The position numbers and the translations under genes are program-made. The notes under the pieces were generated by a model. It was not told where the DNA came from. It searched no databases and was given only the letters and a program-made list of their open reading frames with translations. 54,037 bases of DNA, taken from positions 1 to 54,037 of the forward strand of contig JARFQU010000044.1 of NCBI GenBank assembly GCA_029287595.1, in the 5' to 3' direction. This stretch comes from Halioglobus sp. (GTDB taxonomy: Bacteria; Pseudomonadota; Gammaproteobacteria; Pseudomonadales; Halieaceae). This document shows positions 7,709 to 16,736 of this stretch, piece after piece. Positions within the stretch are counted from its first letter, which is position 1; each line of letters begins with the position of its first letter.

Positions 7709-10141
7709 ATGAACGACATCACAGAGATATTCCAGGCCATGAGCTACGGTCCAGCGCCCGAACAGGCCGATTATGTTGAAGACTGGCTGGGCCGGCATGC
7801 GAGCGGCTTCGAGCTGTTTATAGACGGCCAATGGTGTCAACCACAGACCTCCACAGAGACTATTACCAGCCGTAATCCCGCCAGCGGGCAGGTTCTGGGA
7901 AAAATCGCCAGTGCGGGGAAAGACGATGTTGACGCGGCGGTAGCTGCCGCGGCGGCGGCCTACCCCAGGTGGTCCGGCCTGCCCGGGCACGAGCGCGCCA
8001 AATACCTGTATGCGCTGGCAAGAATCGTGCAGAAAAACAGCCGCTTCCTGGCGGTGCTTGAGACCCTGGATAATGGCAAGCCGATCCGGGAAAGTCGCGA
8101 TATCGACGTGCCGCTGGTGGCGCGACATTTTTATCACCATGCGGGCTGGGCGCAATTGCTGGACAGTGAAATGCCGGACCAGCAGTCCCTGGGCGTGGTC
8201 GGGCAGATCATCCCGTGGAATTTTCCGCTGTTGATGCTCGCCTGGAAAATTGCCCCGGCTATTGCCGCCGGTAACTGCGTAGTGCTCAAGCCGGCGGAAT
8301 ATACCAGCCTCAGCGCACTGTATTTTGCCCAGCTGTGCCAGGAGGTAAACCTGCCGCCCGGTGTAATCAATATCGTCACCGGGGCGGGGGAGACTGGCGA
8401 GCATATCGTCAGGCACCCCGGCATTGCGAAAATCGCCTTCACCGGTTCCACGCCTGTGGGTAAGAAGATTCGCGAACAGACCGCCGGTACGGGTAAGAAA
8501 CTGACGCTGGAGCTGGGTGGCAAATCGCCGTTTATCGTGTTCGAAGACGCCGACCTGGACAGCTCTGTCGAGGGTCTGGTGGACGCCATCTGGTTTAACC
8601 AGGGGCAGGTGTGCTGTGCCGGGTCCAGGCTGCTGGTGCAAGAGGGGATTGCCCAGCGCCTGTTGGAAAAAATTAAAACGCGCCTGCAGGCTTTCCGCGT
8701 CGGGGATCCACTGGACAAGGCGATCGATATGGGCGCAATTGTCGACCCGGTGCAGCACGCGCGTATCGATGCCCTGGTCAATGCCGGCGTGGCGGAAGGA
8801 GCGACCCGCTGGCAACCGGCCATCGACTGCCCCGACACCGGCTGTTTTTATCTCCCCACCCTGTTAACCGACGTGGATACCAGTAACACCGTGGCCAGCG
8901 AGGAGATCTTTGGCCCGGTGCTCACGGTGATGACCTTCCGCACCATGAAAGAGGCGGTGGCCCTGGCCAACAATATTCGCTACGGCCTCGCGGCGAGCAT
9001 CTGGTCGGAAAATATCAATCGCGCGCTCGAGGTCGCATCCCAGGTAAAAGCCGGCGTGGTCTGGGTCAATTGCACCAATCAGTTCGATGCCGCCTGTGGC
9101 TTCGGCGGCTACCGGGAATCGGGCTTTGGCCGCGAGGGCGGTAAAGAAGGTATGTACGAATACCTGAAACAGCGCGAGGGTAAAAGCAGCAAAGCCGGCA
9201 ACGCAGCCCCGGTTATCGCCACGCCTGCGCCGCACGCGGATGATGCAGGCCGTGGCACCGGGGCTGTCGTGATCGACCAGACCGCCAAGCACTATATCAA
9301 TGGCAAACAGGTGCGGGCGGACAATGGCCTGTCGCGAATGGCCCTGGATGCGGATGGCGTTGGCGCGGGCCGCGTGGCCGATGGCAGTCGTAAGGATATT
9401 CGCGACGCGGTGGAAGCCGCGGTCAAGGCCGGCTCCTGGTCCAGTGCCACCGCGCACACCCGGGCACAGATTATTTACTATATTGCGGAAAATCTGGGGC
9501 GGCGCGAGTCAGAATTCCGGCAGCGCTTGATGCAGTTCGCTGGCGCCAGCAGGAAAGCCGCCAGGGAGGAGTTCGCGGCGACTCTGAGTCGCCTGTTCAG
9601 CTATGCCGCCTGGGCGGACAAGTTCGACGGCGCGGTACATACCCCGCCGGTGCGCAACGTGGCGCTGGCGGTCAACGAGCCGCTGGGTGTAATGGGCATC
9701 GTCTGTCCGGACGTGACGCCATTGCTGAGCCTGGTGTCCCTGGTGGCGCCGGCCATCGCCATGGGCAATCGCGTTGTGGTAGTGCCTTCTGAGCGTTTTC
9801 CCCTGTTGGCGACCGATTTCTACCAGGTGCTGGAGACCTCGGATGTGCCCGCAGGCACGGTGAACCTGGTCACCGGGGAGCGCGACGCGCTGGCCACGGT
9901 GCTGGCAGAGCACCACCAGGTGGACGGTCTGTGGTATCACGGCTCTGCTGCGGGCAGCGCCGCCGTCGAGCTCGCCTCGGCCTGCAATGTCAAACGCACC
10001 TGGGTGAATCACGGTCAACCGCGGGACTGGCTGTCCGCTGCCCAAGGTGAGGGGCGGCAATTTCTGCGCGAGGCCTGTCAGGTGAAAAATATCTGGCTGC
10101 CCTATGGTGACGAGAGCCGCGGTGGCAAGGGTGGTTATTGA
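7709..10141 (+). CDS. ALDH16-type two-domain aldehyde dehydrogenase
   Basis: An NAD(P)-dependent aldehyde dehydrogenase of 810 aa. Residues about 20-500 form a complete ALDH unit with general-base Glu268 in ELGGKSPF and nucleophile Cys302 in GQVCCAGS. Residues about 540-810 form a second, partial ALDH-like domain (NEPLGVMGIVCPDVTPLL, AMGNRVVVVPSERFPLLATD, DVPAGTVNLVTG) with no counterpart of the catalytic cysteine motif. This arrangement and length match the ALDH16 family, in which the second domain has a structural role and bacterial members keep activity. GAGAAGG precedes the ATG. Sitting between deoC and nupC, it probably oxidises the acetaldehyde (or another aldehyde) released in deoxynucleoside breakdown; that role is inferred from context. 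Confidence 0.93.
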   Translation: MNDITEIFQAMSYGPAPEQADYVEDWLGRHASGFELFIDGQWCQPQTSTETITSRNPASGQVLGKIASAGKDDVDAAVAAAAAAYPRWSGLPGHERAKYLYALARIVQKNSRFLAVLETLDNGKPIRESRDIDVPLVARHFYHHAGWAQLLDSEMPDQQSLGVVGQIIPWNFPLLMLAWKIAPAIAAGNCVVLKPAEYTSLSALYFAQLCQEVNLPPGVINIVTGAGETGEHIVRHPGIAKIAFTGSTPVGKKIREQTAGTGKKLTLELGGKSPFIVFEDADLDSSVEGLVDAIWFNQGQVCCAGSRLLVQEGIAQRLLEKIKTRLQAFRVGDPLDKAIDMGAIVDPVQHARIDALVNAGVAEGATRWQPAIDCPDTGCFYLPTLLTDVDTSNTVASEEIFGPVLTVMTFRTMKEAVALANNIRYGLAASIWSENINRALEVASQVKAGVVWVNCTNQFDAACGFGGYRESGFGREGGKEGMYEYLKQREGKSSKAGNAAPVIATPAPHADDAGRGTGAVVIDQTAKHYINGKQVRADNGLSRMALDADGVGAGRVADGSRKDIRDAVEAAVKAGSWSSATAHTRAQIIYYIAENLGRRESEFRQRLMQFAGASRKAAREEFAATLSRLFSYAAWADKFDGAVHTPPVRNVALAVNEPLGVMGIVCPDVTPLLSLVSLVAPAIAMGNRVVVVPSERFPLLATDFYQVLETSDVPAGTVNLVTGERDALATVLAEHHQVDGLWYHGSAAGSAAVELASACNVKRTWVNHGQPRDWLSAAQGEGRQFLREACQVKNIWLPYGDESRGGKGGY

Positions 10142-10212
10142 GTCGTGCACCGCAGACCTTCAGCAGTTAAGCTGTAACGCATGCCCCCCAGCCACCTAAA
10201 GGACTGCATTTG

Positions 10213-11646
10213 ATGGCACAGTACACCGGTTTTATCGGCATCTTCGCCATCTTCGCGCTGGCATTCCTGTGCTCGAATAACCGCAGCGCAATCAACCTGC
10301 GGCTGGTGATCTGTGGCCTCAGCCTGCAGTTGATCCTGGCTATGTTTATTCTCAGGACCCCCTGGGGCCAGGGGCTGTTCAGCTTCCTGGGCAGGGCGGT
10401 GGAGAAGCTCTTGAGCTTCGCGGCTGACGGCGCGGCCTTCGTACTGGGCCCCCTGGCCAATTCGGAAATGATGACCTCGATATTCGGCCCGGCGGGAGGT
10501 TTTATTTTTGCCTTCAAGCTGGTGCCCGCGCTGATTTTTGTGGCCTCACTTGCCTCCTTCGCCTACCACATCGGTATTATGCAGCGCATAGTCTCCGCCA
10601 TCTCCTGGGTTATTTACCGGGTGATGGGTGCCAGTGGTTCCGAGACCACCTCTAATGCCGCCAGTGTTTTTATCGGCCAGGTGGAAGCACAGATTCTCAT
10701 CAAGCCCTATATGCCGACGCTGACCCAGTCTGAACTGCTTGCCGTCATGGCGGGCTCGATGGCCTGTATTTCCGGCGCGATCATGGCGGTGTACATACAG
10801 ATGGGTGTTTCCGCCTCTTACCTGATGGCGGCCAGTATCATGGCGATACCCGGCGCGCTGGTCATTTCCAAGATTTTCTACCCGGAGACGGAACAGTCCG
10901 TGACCCGCGGCGCGATCAAGCTGGAGGTGGAGAAGACCTCGGTAAACGTGATTGACGCCATGGCCCATGGCGCCGGTGAAGGACTTAAGGTTGGCGCCAT
11001 CGTTTGCGCGATGCTGATAGCGGCGGTGGCCATCATCGGCTTGCTGGACTACATGCTGGGCAAAGTGGGCGTCATGCTGGTCGCCACTTTTTTTGACTCC
11101 GCAAAAGACGTTGTCGTGTTAAATATCGACCTGAATAATCTCACCCTGGGCGGTATCCTGGGTGGGGTGTTCCGCTACGCAGCGCTGGTCATGGGTGTGC
11201 CCCTGCAGGATGCGACAGTCGTCGGAGGGCTGATGGGTACCAAGATGGTGATTAACGAATTTGTGGCCTACAGCCAGATGACGCCCTTGATAGAGGGGCA
11301 GCTGCTGGATCCGAAATCAATCATTATCGCGACCTTCGCCCTGTGCGGCTTTGCCAACTTCAGCTCGGTAGCCATGTTGATCGGTGGCCTGGGTGAGCTG
11401 GCGCCTGATCGTAAGCATGACCTGGCCAGGCTGGGCTTGCGGGCCATGTTTTGTGGCACGCTGGCCTCTTATTTGTCCGCCACAATCGCCGGGATTATCT
11501 ATACCGATCCGTCCTCTGTCGGGGAGCAGTCTCTGTTTACCCCGTTACTGATTATCCTGGTAGCGTCATTAATCATTCTCGCTTTCAATATTGCCAACAA
11601 GCACCCGGAGCGGGTGCCGGCGATATTCGCCCGTCTGTCAAAATGA
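10213..11646 (+). CDS. nupC: Concentrative nucleoside transporter, NupC/CNT family
   Basis: A 477-aa inner-membrane symporter that imports nucleosides with an ion gradient. Many hydrophobic helices are visible, with family signatures GSETTSNAASVFIGQVEAQ near residues 140-160 and MVINEFVAYSQM near 345-356. ATG 10213 is preceded by AAAGGA with 9 nt spacing; an in-frame TTG directly before it is less likely. It is the third gene of the deoC operon, 71 bp after the dehydrogenase stop, and would bring in the nucleosides whose deoxyribose is handled by the two preceding enzymes. It is longer than E. coli NupC (400 aa), closer to the animal-type CNT length. Confidence 0.93.
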   Translation: MAQYTGFIGIFAIFALAFLCSNNRSAINLRLVICGLSLQLILAMFILRTPWGQGLFSFLGRAVEKLLSFAADGAAFVLGPLANSEMMTSIFGPAGGFIFAFKLVPALIFVASLASFAYHIGIMQRIVSAISWVIYRVMGASGSETTSNAASVFIGQVEAQILIKPYMPTLTQSELLAVMAGSMACISGAIMAVYIQMGVSASYLMAASIMAIPGALVISKIFYPETEQSVTRGAIKLEVEKTSVNVIDAMAHGAGEGLKVGAIVCAMLIAAVAIIGLLDYMLGKVGVMLVATFFDSAKDVVVLNIDLNNLTLGGILGGVFRYAALVMGVPLQDATVVGGLMGTKMVINEFVAYSQMTPLIEGQLLDPKSIIIATFALCGFANFSSVAMLIGGLGELAPDRKHDLARLGLRAMFCGTLASYLSATIAGIIYTDPSSVGEQSLFTPLLIILVASLIILAFNIANKHPERVPAIFARLSK

Positions 11647-11701
11647 TAAAGATTTTGCCCGCTTTCTTTCACTCGGGGCTTTTCTCGGTAGCTTAGTTCG
11701 C

Positions 11702-11707
11702 TACACT
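11702..11707 (+). promoter_or_regulatory. Candidate -10 element of mrcB, implying a very short or absent leader
   Basis: TACACT lies 8 bp before the mrcB ATG at 11716, with only a weak -35 (TTTTCT) 16 bp upstream. A transcript from it would begin at or within a few bases of the ATG. No Shine-Dalgarno sequence is visible before this ATG. The call is tentative. Confidence 0.3.
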
Positions 11708-11715
11708 CGCACCCC

Positions 11716-13971
11716 ATGATTCGCACCCAGCATCTGCTCCTGAAATTACTGCTTACCGGCCTCGTTGTGGGGATTATGGTGGTGATCTACCTGGATGTGC
11801 GAATCACCTCCACGTTTACCGACAAGATGTGGGAAGTCCCCGCCAAGGTCTACGCGCGGCCGCTGGAATTATTCGTGGGCGCGGACCTGGATGTGGAGGA
11901 CCTGGTGTACGAGCTGGAGGTGTTGGGGTACCGCAAAGTCAGCAACCCGCGTAAGCCCGGCCAGGTGGCGCGCAACCGCAATCGTTTCGAAATCTATACC
12001 CGGGGCTTTGACTTTCCCAACGAGCGAGAGCCTGCCCGACGGGTGTTAGTGGATCTGTCCCACGGTCGGGTAAAAAGTATCGCCGCCGGGGGCGGCTCCG
12101 TGGACCTGATGCGCCTGGACCCCGTGCAGATCGGCGGGATCTACCCCTCACATGGAGAGGACCGGGTGCTGGTGCGCCTGGACGATGTGCCGCAAACCCT
12201 CAGCCAGGGTCTGCTGGCGGTAGAGGACCGGGACTTTTACAGCCACTGGGGCTTCTCTATCGTGGGCATCGCCCGGGCGGCCTGGAGCAATATGCGCTCC
12301 GGCCAGGTGGTGGCTGGTGGCTCCACCATTACCCAACAGCTGGTGAAAAATTATTACCTGACCCCGGAGCGCACCATTGTGCGCAAGTTGACCGAGGTAG
12401 TGATGGCGGTACTGCTGGATTTTCACTATTCCAAGGACGAGATTCTCGAGAGCTATATCAACGAGGTATACCTGGGGCAGGAGGGACCGCGGGCGATTCA
12501 CGGCTTCGCTCTGGCGGCGCGACATTATTTTGATACGCCGCTGCAGCAACTGGGGCTGCACCAGCAGGCGCTGTTGGTGGGTATGGTAAAGGGGCCATCG
12601 CTGTACAACCCCTTGCGCAACCCCGAGCGGGCTATACAGCGGCGCAACGTGGTGCTGGATGTAATGGCCGAGCAGGGAGTGATTTCCCCCGAGCATGCCG
12701 TGGTGGCGCGAGCCATGCCGCTGGATCTCAACAGCAAGCACCGGATCAAGGATTCCTTTCCCGCCTTCCTGGACCTGGTGCGCCGGCAGCTGCGCCAGGA
12801 ATACCGGCAGGAGGACCTGGCCACCCTTGGCCTGAGCATTTTTACCAGTTTTGATCCCATACTGCAGCGCCAGGCCGAGCGCAGCACTACAGCGGTGCTG
12901 GACCAACTGGACAAGAACAAGGGGCTGGAAAGTGCCACCGTGGTCACCCGCTTTGATTCCGGTGAGGTGGCGGCGTTGGTGGGCGGTCGCCAGGCGCGCT
13001 ATGCCGGTTTCAACCGGGCCCTGGATGCGCGTCGGCCCGCGGGCTCACTGCTGAAACCGGCAGTCTACCTGGCGGCGCTGGAGCGCCCTGGACAATATTC
13101 GCTGGCCACGCCACTGCTGGATACCGCGCTACAGATCAAAGGCGAGGGGGGCAAGTTGTGGGAGCCGCGCAATTTCGACCGGCAGGCCCACGGCGAGGTA
13201 TTGCTGCATCGCGCCCTGGCCAATTCCTATAACCTGGCGACCGCCCGCCTGGGCATGGACCTGGGTCTGGATACCCTGGTGGATATGCTCAATCGGCTGG
13301 GTATAGAGCACCCGGTGCCCAGGGTGCCGGCACTGACCCTGGGTGCGGGGGAGTACTCGCCCATGGACATGGCGGCCCTGTACCAGACCATAGCGGCGGG
13401 GGGCTTTCGTATGCCCCTGCGCAGTATTCGCGATATTGTAGACGCCCGGGGCGAGCCCTTGCGGCGATATCCACTGGAATATGATCGCACCGTGAACCTG
13501 CAGTCCATGCACCTGCTGCACTATGCCATGCGCGCGGTGATGCGTGAGGGCACCGGGCGGGGCGCCTACCGCTACTTACCCGCTGACTTCGATGTGGCCG
13601 GCAAGACGGGTACCACCAATGACGGCCGGGATTCCTGGTTTGCCGGATTCTCGGGGGATTTACTGGCGGTAACCTGGATTGGCCGTGACGATAATGGCGG
13701 CACCGGCCTGACCGGCAGTAGCGGTGCCCTCAAGGTGTGGTCGCACTTTATGGCCGCCGCGTCGCAGCGGCCCCTGGGTTATCGTATGCCCGATGGTATC
13801 GAACTGCAGTGGATAGACGACAGCAACGGGTACCTCACTGGTGAGGGCTGCCCCAATGGCCGCATGCTGCCGTTTATTGAAGGCTCCGAGCCGCGCCAGC
13901 GCACGAACTGCACCAAGCCGCGCAAATCGGGTATCAAAGACTGGTTTCAGTCCCTGTTTGGTAAGGGTTGA
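11716..13971 (+). CDS. mrcB: Penicillin-binding protein 1B, bifunctional peptidoglycan synthase
   Basis: A class A PBP of 751 aa that polymerises glycan strands and cross-links peptides in the periplasm, anchored by one N-terminal helix (about residues 7-27). A UB2H-like region (about 45-140) follows, the docking site for LpoB in E. coli. The GT51 domain has catalytic Glu170 in VEDRDFYSHWG and GGSTITQQLVKN. The transpeptidase has Ser444 in SLLK, SYN at 504-506, and KTG starting at Lys630. The C-terminal tail is short and basic. A TPR lipoprotein gene follows after 108 bp on the same strand; its lipid anchor and position would suit an activator or partner, but this is only a guess. No ribosome-binding site precedes the ATG. 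Confidence 0.97.
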   Translation: MIRTQHLLLKLLLTGLVVGIMVVIYLDVRITSTFTDKMWEVPAKVYARPLELFVGADLDVEDLVYELEVLGYRKVSNPRKPGQVARNRNRFEIYTRGFDFPNEREPARRVLVDLSHGRVKSIAAGGGSVDLMRLDPVQIGGIYPSHGEDRVLVRLDDVPQTLSQGLLAVEDRDFYSHWGFSIVGIARAAWSNMRSGQVVAGGSTITQQLVKNYYLTPERTIVRKLTEVVMAVLLDFHYSKDEILESYINEVYLGQEGPRAIHGFALAARHYFDTPLQQLGLHQQALLVGMVKGPSLYNPLRNPERAIQRRNVVLDVMAEQGVISPEHAVVARAMPLDLNSKHRIKDSFPAFLDLVRRQLRQEYRQEDLATLGLSIFTSFDPILQRQAERSTTAVLDQLDKNKGLESATVVTRFDSGEVAALVGGRQARYAGFNRALDARRPAGSLLKPAVYLAALERPGQYSLATPLLDTALQIKGEGGKLWEPRNFDRQAHGEVLLHRALANSYNLATARLGMDLGLDTLVDMLNRLGIEHPVPRVPALTLGAGEYSPMDMAALYQTIAAGGFRMPLRSIRDIVDARGEPLRRYPLEYDRTVNLQSMHLLHYAMRAVMREGTGRGAYRYLPADFDVAGKTGTTNDGRDSWFAGFSGDLLAVTWIGRDDNGGTGLTGSSGALKVWSHFMAAASQRPLGYRMPDGIELQWIDDSNGYLTGEGCPNGRMLPFIEGSEPRQRTNCTKPRKSGIKDWFQSLFGKG

Positions 13972-14079
13972 GCGCCTGCCATCCGAATAGGGATTGGCAA
14001 ATCCACCCTTTATTTACCGCCATTGCCACCTGCTGCATGGGGTAAACTAACATCCTTGCCAACTGCGGAGTAAATTTGC

Positions 14080-14505
14080 GTGCGATCAACTGTTGTTCTC
14101 CCGGCCCTGGCGGTGTGTATTGCGCTGCTGGGGGGCTGCTCTATTTACAGTGCCCCGGGCACTAAGCCCGCCCCTGTTGAAAAGGCCCCTGACCCCGCGG
14201 TAAAGCCGCCGGCTACCGCGCCGCAGACGCGTCCTTCGACGACTACTGCGCCGGCCAGCGCGGCTTACCAACCGCTGCTGGAAAAAGCTGCCCAGGCGCG
14301 CTCGCGCGGCGACTATGAAGAATCCCTGGCGCTGCTGCAGCGCGCCCAGCGTATCGACCCGGATAGTGCCCAGATCTACCTGGCGATGGCCGCGACTCAC
14401 CAGGCCAGGGGTGATATCAGCCAGGCCAGGGCTGTCGCCGAGCGGGGATTACTGTACTGCAACGGCACGCGCGAATGTGACGCGCTGCGCTCTTATACAC
14501 GCTAG
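14080..14505 (+). CDS. Small TPR lipoprotein
   Basis: A 141-aa exported protein with a lipoprotein signal peptide: a hydrophobic run followed by the lipobox LLGGC, so the mature chain begins at Cys20. A Pro/Thr/Ala-rich linker covers about residues 28-65. The rest holds about two tetratricopeptide-like helical hairpins (AAQARSRGDYEESLALLQRA; YLAMAATHQARGDISQARAV), ending with a probable Cys pair in LYCNGTRECDAL. The start is GTG 14080, with GCGGAG about 9 nt upstream. TPR lipoproteins commonly scaffold envelope complexes. Its position immediately after mrcB suggests a cell-wall role, but I cannot name it. It converges with modF, 14 bp apart. Confidence 0.8.
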   Translation: MRSTVVLPALAVCIALLGGCSIYSAPGTKPAPVEKAPDPAVKPPATAPQTRPSTTTAPASAAYQPLLEKAAQARSRGDYEESLALLQRAQRIDPDSAQIYLAMAATHQARGDISQARAVAERGLLYCNGTRECDALRSYTR

Positions 14506-14519
14506 GCAGTTAGGCCCGG

Positions 14520-16013
14520 TTAGCAGTCCCGGCAAACCACCGCAAAGCCTTCTTCCCCGGGTTCGAACACCAGCTGCTGGTTGATGCAAGCCGGGGTGTC
14601 CCCGGCGGAGTGGCTGACAAAGACCACCTGGGTGTCGCAATTGGCGGCGATATGGTCGATGGCCCGCAACATCAGGGTGCGGTGGTGGCCATCCAGTCCC
14701 AGGGTGGGTTCATCCAGCAACAGGATGATGGGCGATTTCACCATGGCGCGCGCCAGCAACACCATGCGCTGCAGGCCGAAGGACAGGGCGTCGAAAGACT
14801 CCCTCTCCTGGTGGGCCAGTCCCAGGGCGGCCAGCCATTGGTGCGCGGTCTCTCGCTGGCTATCGCCCCAGTCGTCGAACAGGCCTATGGTGTCAAAAAA
14901 CCCTGACACCACAACCTCTATCACGTTCATGCCCCTGGCAAAATTCAGGTGCAACTGATTGTCCAGCTGGCCGTATTTCTGTTTGATATCCCAGACACTC
15001 TCGCCACTGCCGCGCCGTATTCCGAACAGGGTAATGTCCTGGCCGTAAGCCTTCTGGTTGTCGCCGGTGATCAGGCTGAGCAGGGTGGACTTGCCGCAGC
15101 CGTTGGGTCCGGAGATAAGACAGTGCGCGCCGCGCGGGAACACCCAGTTGACGTCCCGCAAGACCTGTAATTCCCCATAGTTTACATTCACCTGATGCAG
15201 GGCCAGCAGGGGACCTGTTGCCGGCAGCTGGTATTCACGAGGCGCCGGCGGGGGCAGCTCGGCCAGTGCCGGCAGTGGCGGGTTCATCAGGGCAGTCACT
15301 GCCGGCGTGTTGAGGATGGTGTCACGGGGGCCGCTCGCGAGCAGCGTGCCCTCATCCAGCACCATGACGTGACTGATACCCCCGGGCACGTCCTCCAGGC
15401 GACGGCATAGCATCACCACGGTGATGGCAGAGTGCAGCAACTCATCGATGACCCGGCGCATTTCCTGCTGGGTGGCGCGATCCAGTCCGTCCAGCGGGCT
15501 GTCCAGAATCAGTATGGCGGGATCACTGAGAATGGCCTTGATCAGCAGGGTCTTGCGCATCTCCCCGGTGGAAATGAAACGCAGGCCGCGTGTCAGGATA
15601 TGGCCTATGCCCAGGCGCTGCACCCATTGCCGGAACCCGGCGTCTGGTTCGCGCCCGGCCAGGATAGTGTCCTGCACCCGCGTCCCGGGATCGGTGGCGT
15701 CCGGGCGATATTCCGAGTCATCCAGTTTTTTGTCGCGCGCCACCAGGGCCTGGGCCTGCTCGAAGCAGACATAAGCCAACCCCTGCCGCTGCAGCTCCCG
15801 GGACCGCTGCAATTCTCCCGAGAAGTGCGTGGCCTGGCCACTGACCACCCGCGCCAGGCTGGTCTTGCCGGCGCCATTGGGTCCCAGGCAGGCCCACTGT
15901 TGCCCATGCTCTACTGTCCATTCGATGTCCCGCAATGCGGGCAGCGCCCGGTACACCAGGTTTACCCGGTGCAGTTGCAGCAGGGTGCTGGCGCTGGCGG
16001 TGGATGTTGTCAT
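14520..16013 (-). CDS. modF: Tandem ABC ATPase, ModF-like
   Basis: A soluble protein of 497 aa with two ABC ATPase domains in one chain and no membrane domain, the arrangement and size of E. coli ModF (490 aa). The first half has Walker A GPNGAGKTS and signature-like STGEMRK; the second has Walker A GPNGCGKST, signature SFGLQRM and Walker B ILLLDEPTLGLDG. The first domain's Walker B region reads LILDSPLDGLD, with Ser in place of the usual Glu, as in ModF relatives. ModF is linked to molybdate genes in E. coli, yet no molybdate transport gene is nearby and its function is poorly known. It starts about 90 bp from the divergent Nudix gene. Orthology is likely; function less certain. Confidence 0.82.
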   Translation of the reverse strand: MTTSTASASTLLQLHRVNLVYRALPALRDIEWTVEHGQQWACLGPNGAGKTSLARVVSGQATHFSGELQRSRELQRQGLAYVCFEQAQALVARDKKLDDSEYRPDATDPGTRVQDTILAGREPDAGFRQWVQRLGIGHILTRGLRFISTGEMRKTLLIKAILSDPAILILDSPLDGLDRATQQEMRRVIDELLHSAITVVMLCRRLEDVPGGISHVMVLDEGTLLASGPRDTILNTPAVTALMNPPLPALAELPPPAPREYQLPATGPLLALHQVNVNYGELQVLRDVNWVFPRGAHCLISGPNGCGKSTLLSLITGDNQKAYGQDITLFGIRRGSGESVWDIKQKYGQLDNQLHLNFARGMNVIEVVVSGFFDTIGLFDDWGDSQRETAHQWLAALGLAHQERESFDALSFGLQRMVLLARAMVKSPIILLLDEPTLGLDGHHRTLMLRAIDHIAANCDTQVVFVSHSAGDTPACINQQLVFEPGEEGFAVVCRDC

Positions 16014-16105
16014 GTGTCCCCTGTGGTATTTTGTCGGCCGCGCGGCTTGTATCCCCGGTCCGCGGCTGGCTTAATCGTTTTAAACAAAGTTGGAATACAA
16101 CGCTT

Positions 16106-16723
16106 GTGTCAGTTCCCCTGCTACAGCTCATAGAGACTCGCCTGGCTGATCACAGCCCGGGGCGCAAGCTGTTGCGACGGTTGATGAAGCGCTCCGCGGT
16201 GGCAATGATACTGCAAGTGCGCCAGGGTGAGCTGCATATTTTGATGATCAAGCGCGCCGAGCGCGAGGGGGACCCCTGGTCCGGGCACATGGCTTTTCCC
16301 GGTGGCAGGATGGATAAGACGGATGCCAATGGCTACGCGGTGGCGGTGCGCGAGACCGAGGAAGAGGTGGGCCTGACCCTGGGTCCACAGGACCAGTGCA
16401 TCGGCAGGCTGTCGGATATCAATGCCCGGCCCCACAAGGGCGCCTTTGGCATGGCGGTGAGTCCCTTTGTATTTCGCCTTGAGCGGGAAGTGACCTTTAC
16501 GCCCAACTACGAGGTCGCCGAAGTGGTCTGGATACCGCTGGAGTTTCTGCTGGACACGGATAACCGCGAGGACATGGTGTGGGAGTTCAAGGGCGCGCGC
16601 ATCAGCATGCCCTGCTATTTTTATGGCAAACGTCGCATCTGGGGATTGTCGCTGATGATGCTGGATGAACTGATGGACCTGGTGGAGGGGCGCAATACCC
16701 AGCGCAAAAGGTGGCGCCGTTAG
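16106..16723 (+). CDS. Nudix hydrolase, CoA-pyrophosphatase-like
   Basis: A 205-aa Nudix protein. The motif region reads HMAFPGGRMDKTD followed by RETEEEVGL, the spacing seen in NudL/CoA-diphosphatase relatives, with basic residues (MIKRAEREGDPW) just before it as in the CoA-binding NuCoA pattern. These enzymes hydrolyse the pyrophosphate bond of CoA or related nucleotides. Start choice is uncertain: GTG 16106 gives an N-terminal helix as in NudL relatives, while ATG 16184 would give a shorter protein that still contains the domain; no strong ribosome site separates them. It is divergent from modF and converges with the exported-protein gene after 13 bp. Confidence 0.83.
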   Translation: MSVPLLQLIETRLADHSPGRKLLRRLMKRSAVAMILQVRQGELHILMIKRAEREGDPWSGHMAFPGGRMDKTDANGYAVAVRETEEEVGLTLGPQDQCIGRLSDINARPHKGAFGMAVSPFVFRLEREVTFTPNYEVAEVVWIPLEFLLDTDNREDMVWEFKGARISMPCYFYGKRRIWGLSLMMLDELMDLVEGRNTQRKRWRR

Positions 16724-16736
16724 ACGCTGCCCGACA

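Noticed and set aside
7178-8815. Long open frame of 545 codons on the minus strand
   Set aside because: It is antisense to deoC and the aldehyde dehydrogenase, both with clear catalytic motifs; such shadows are common in GC-rich genes.
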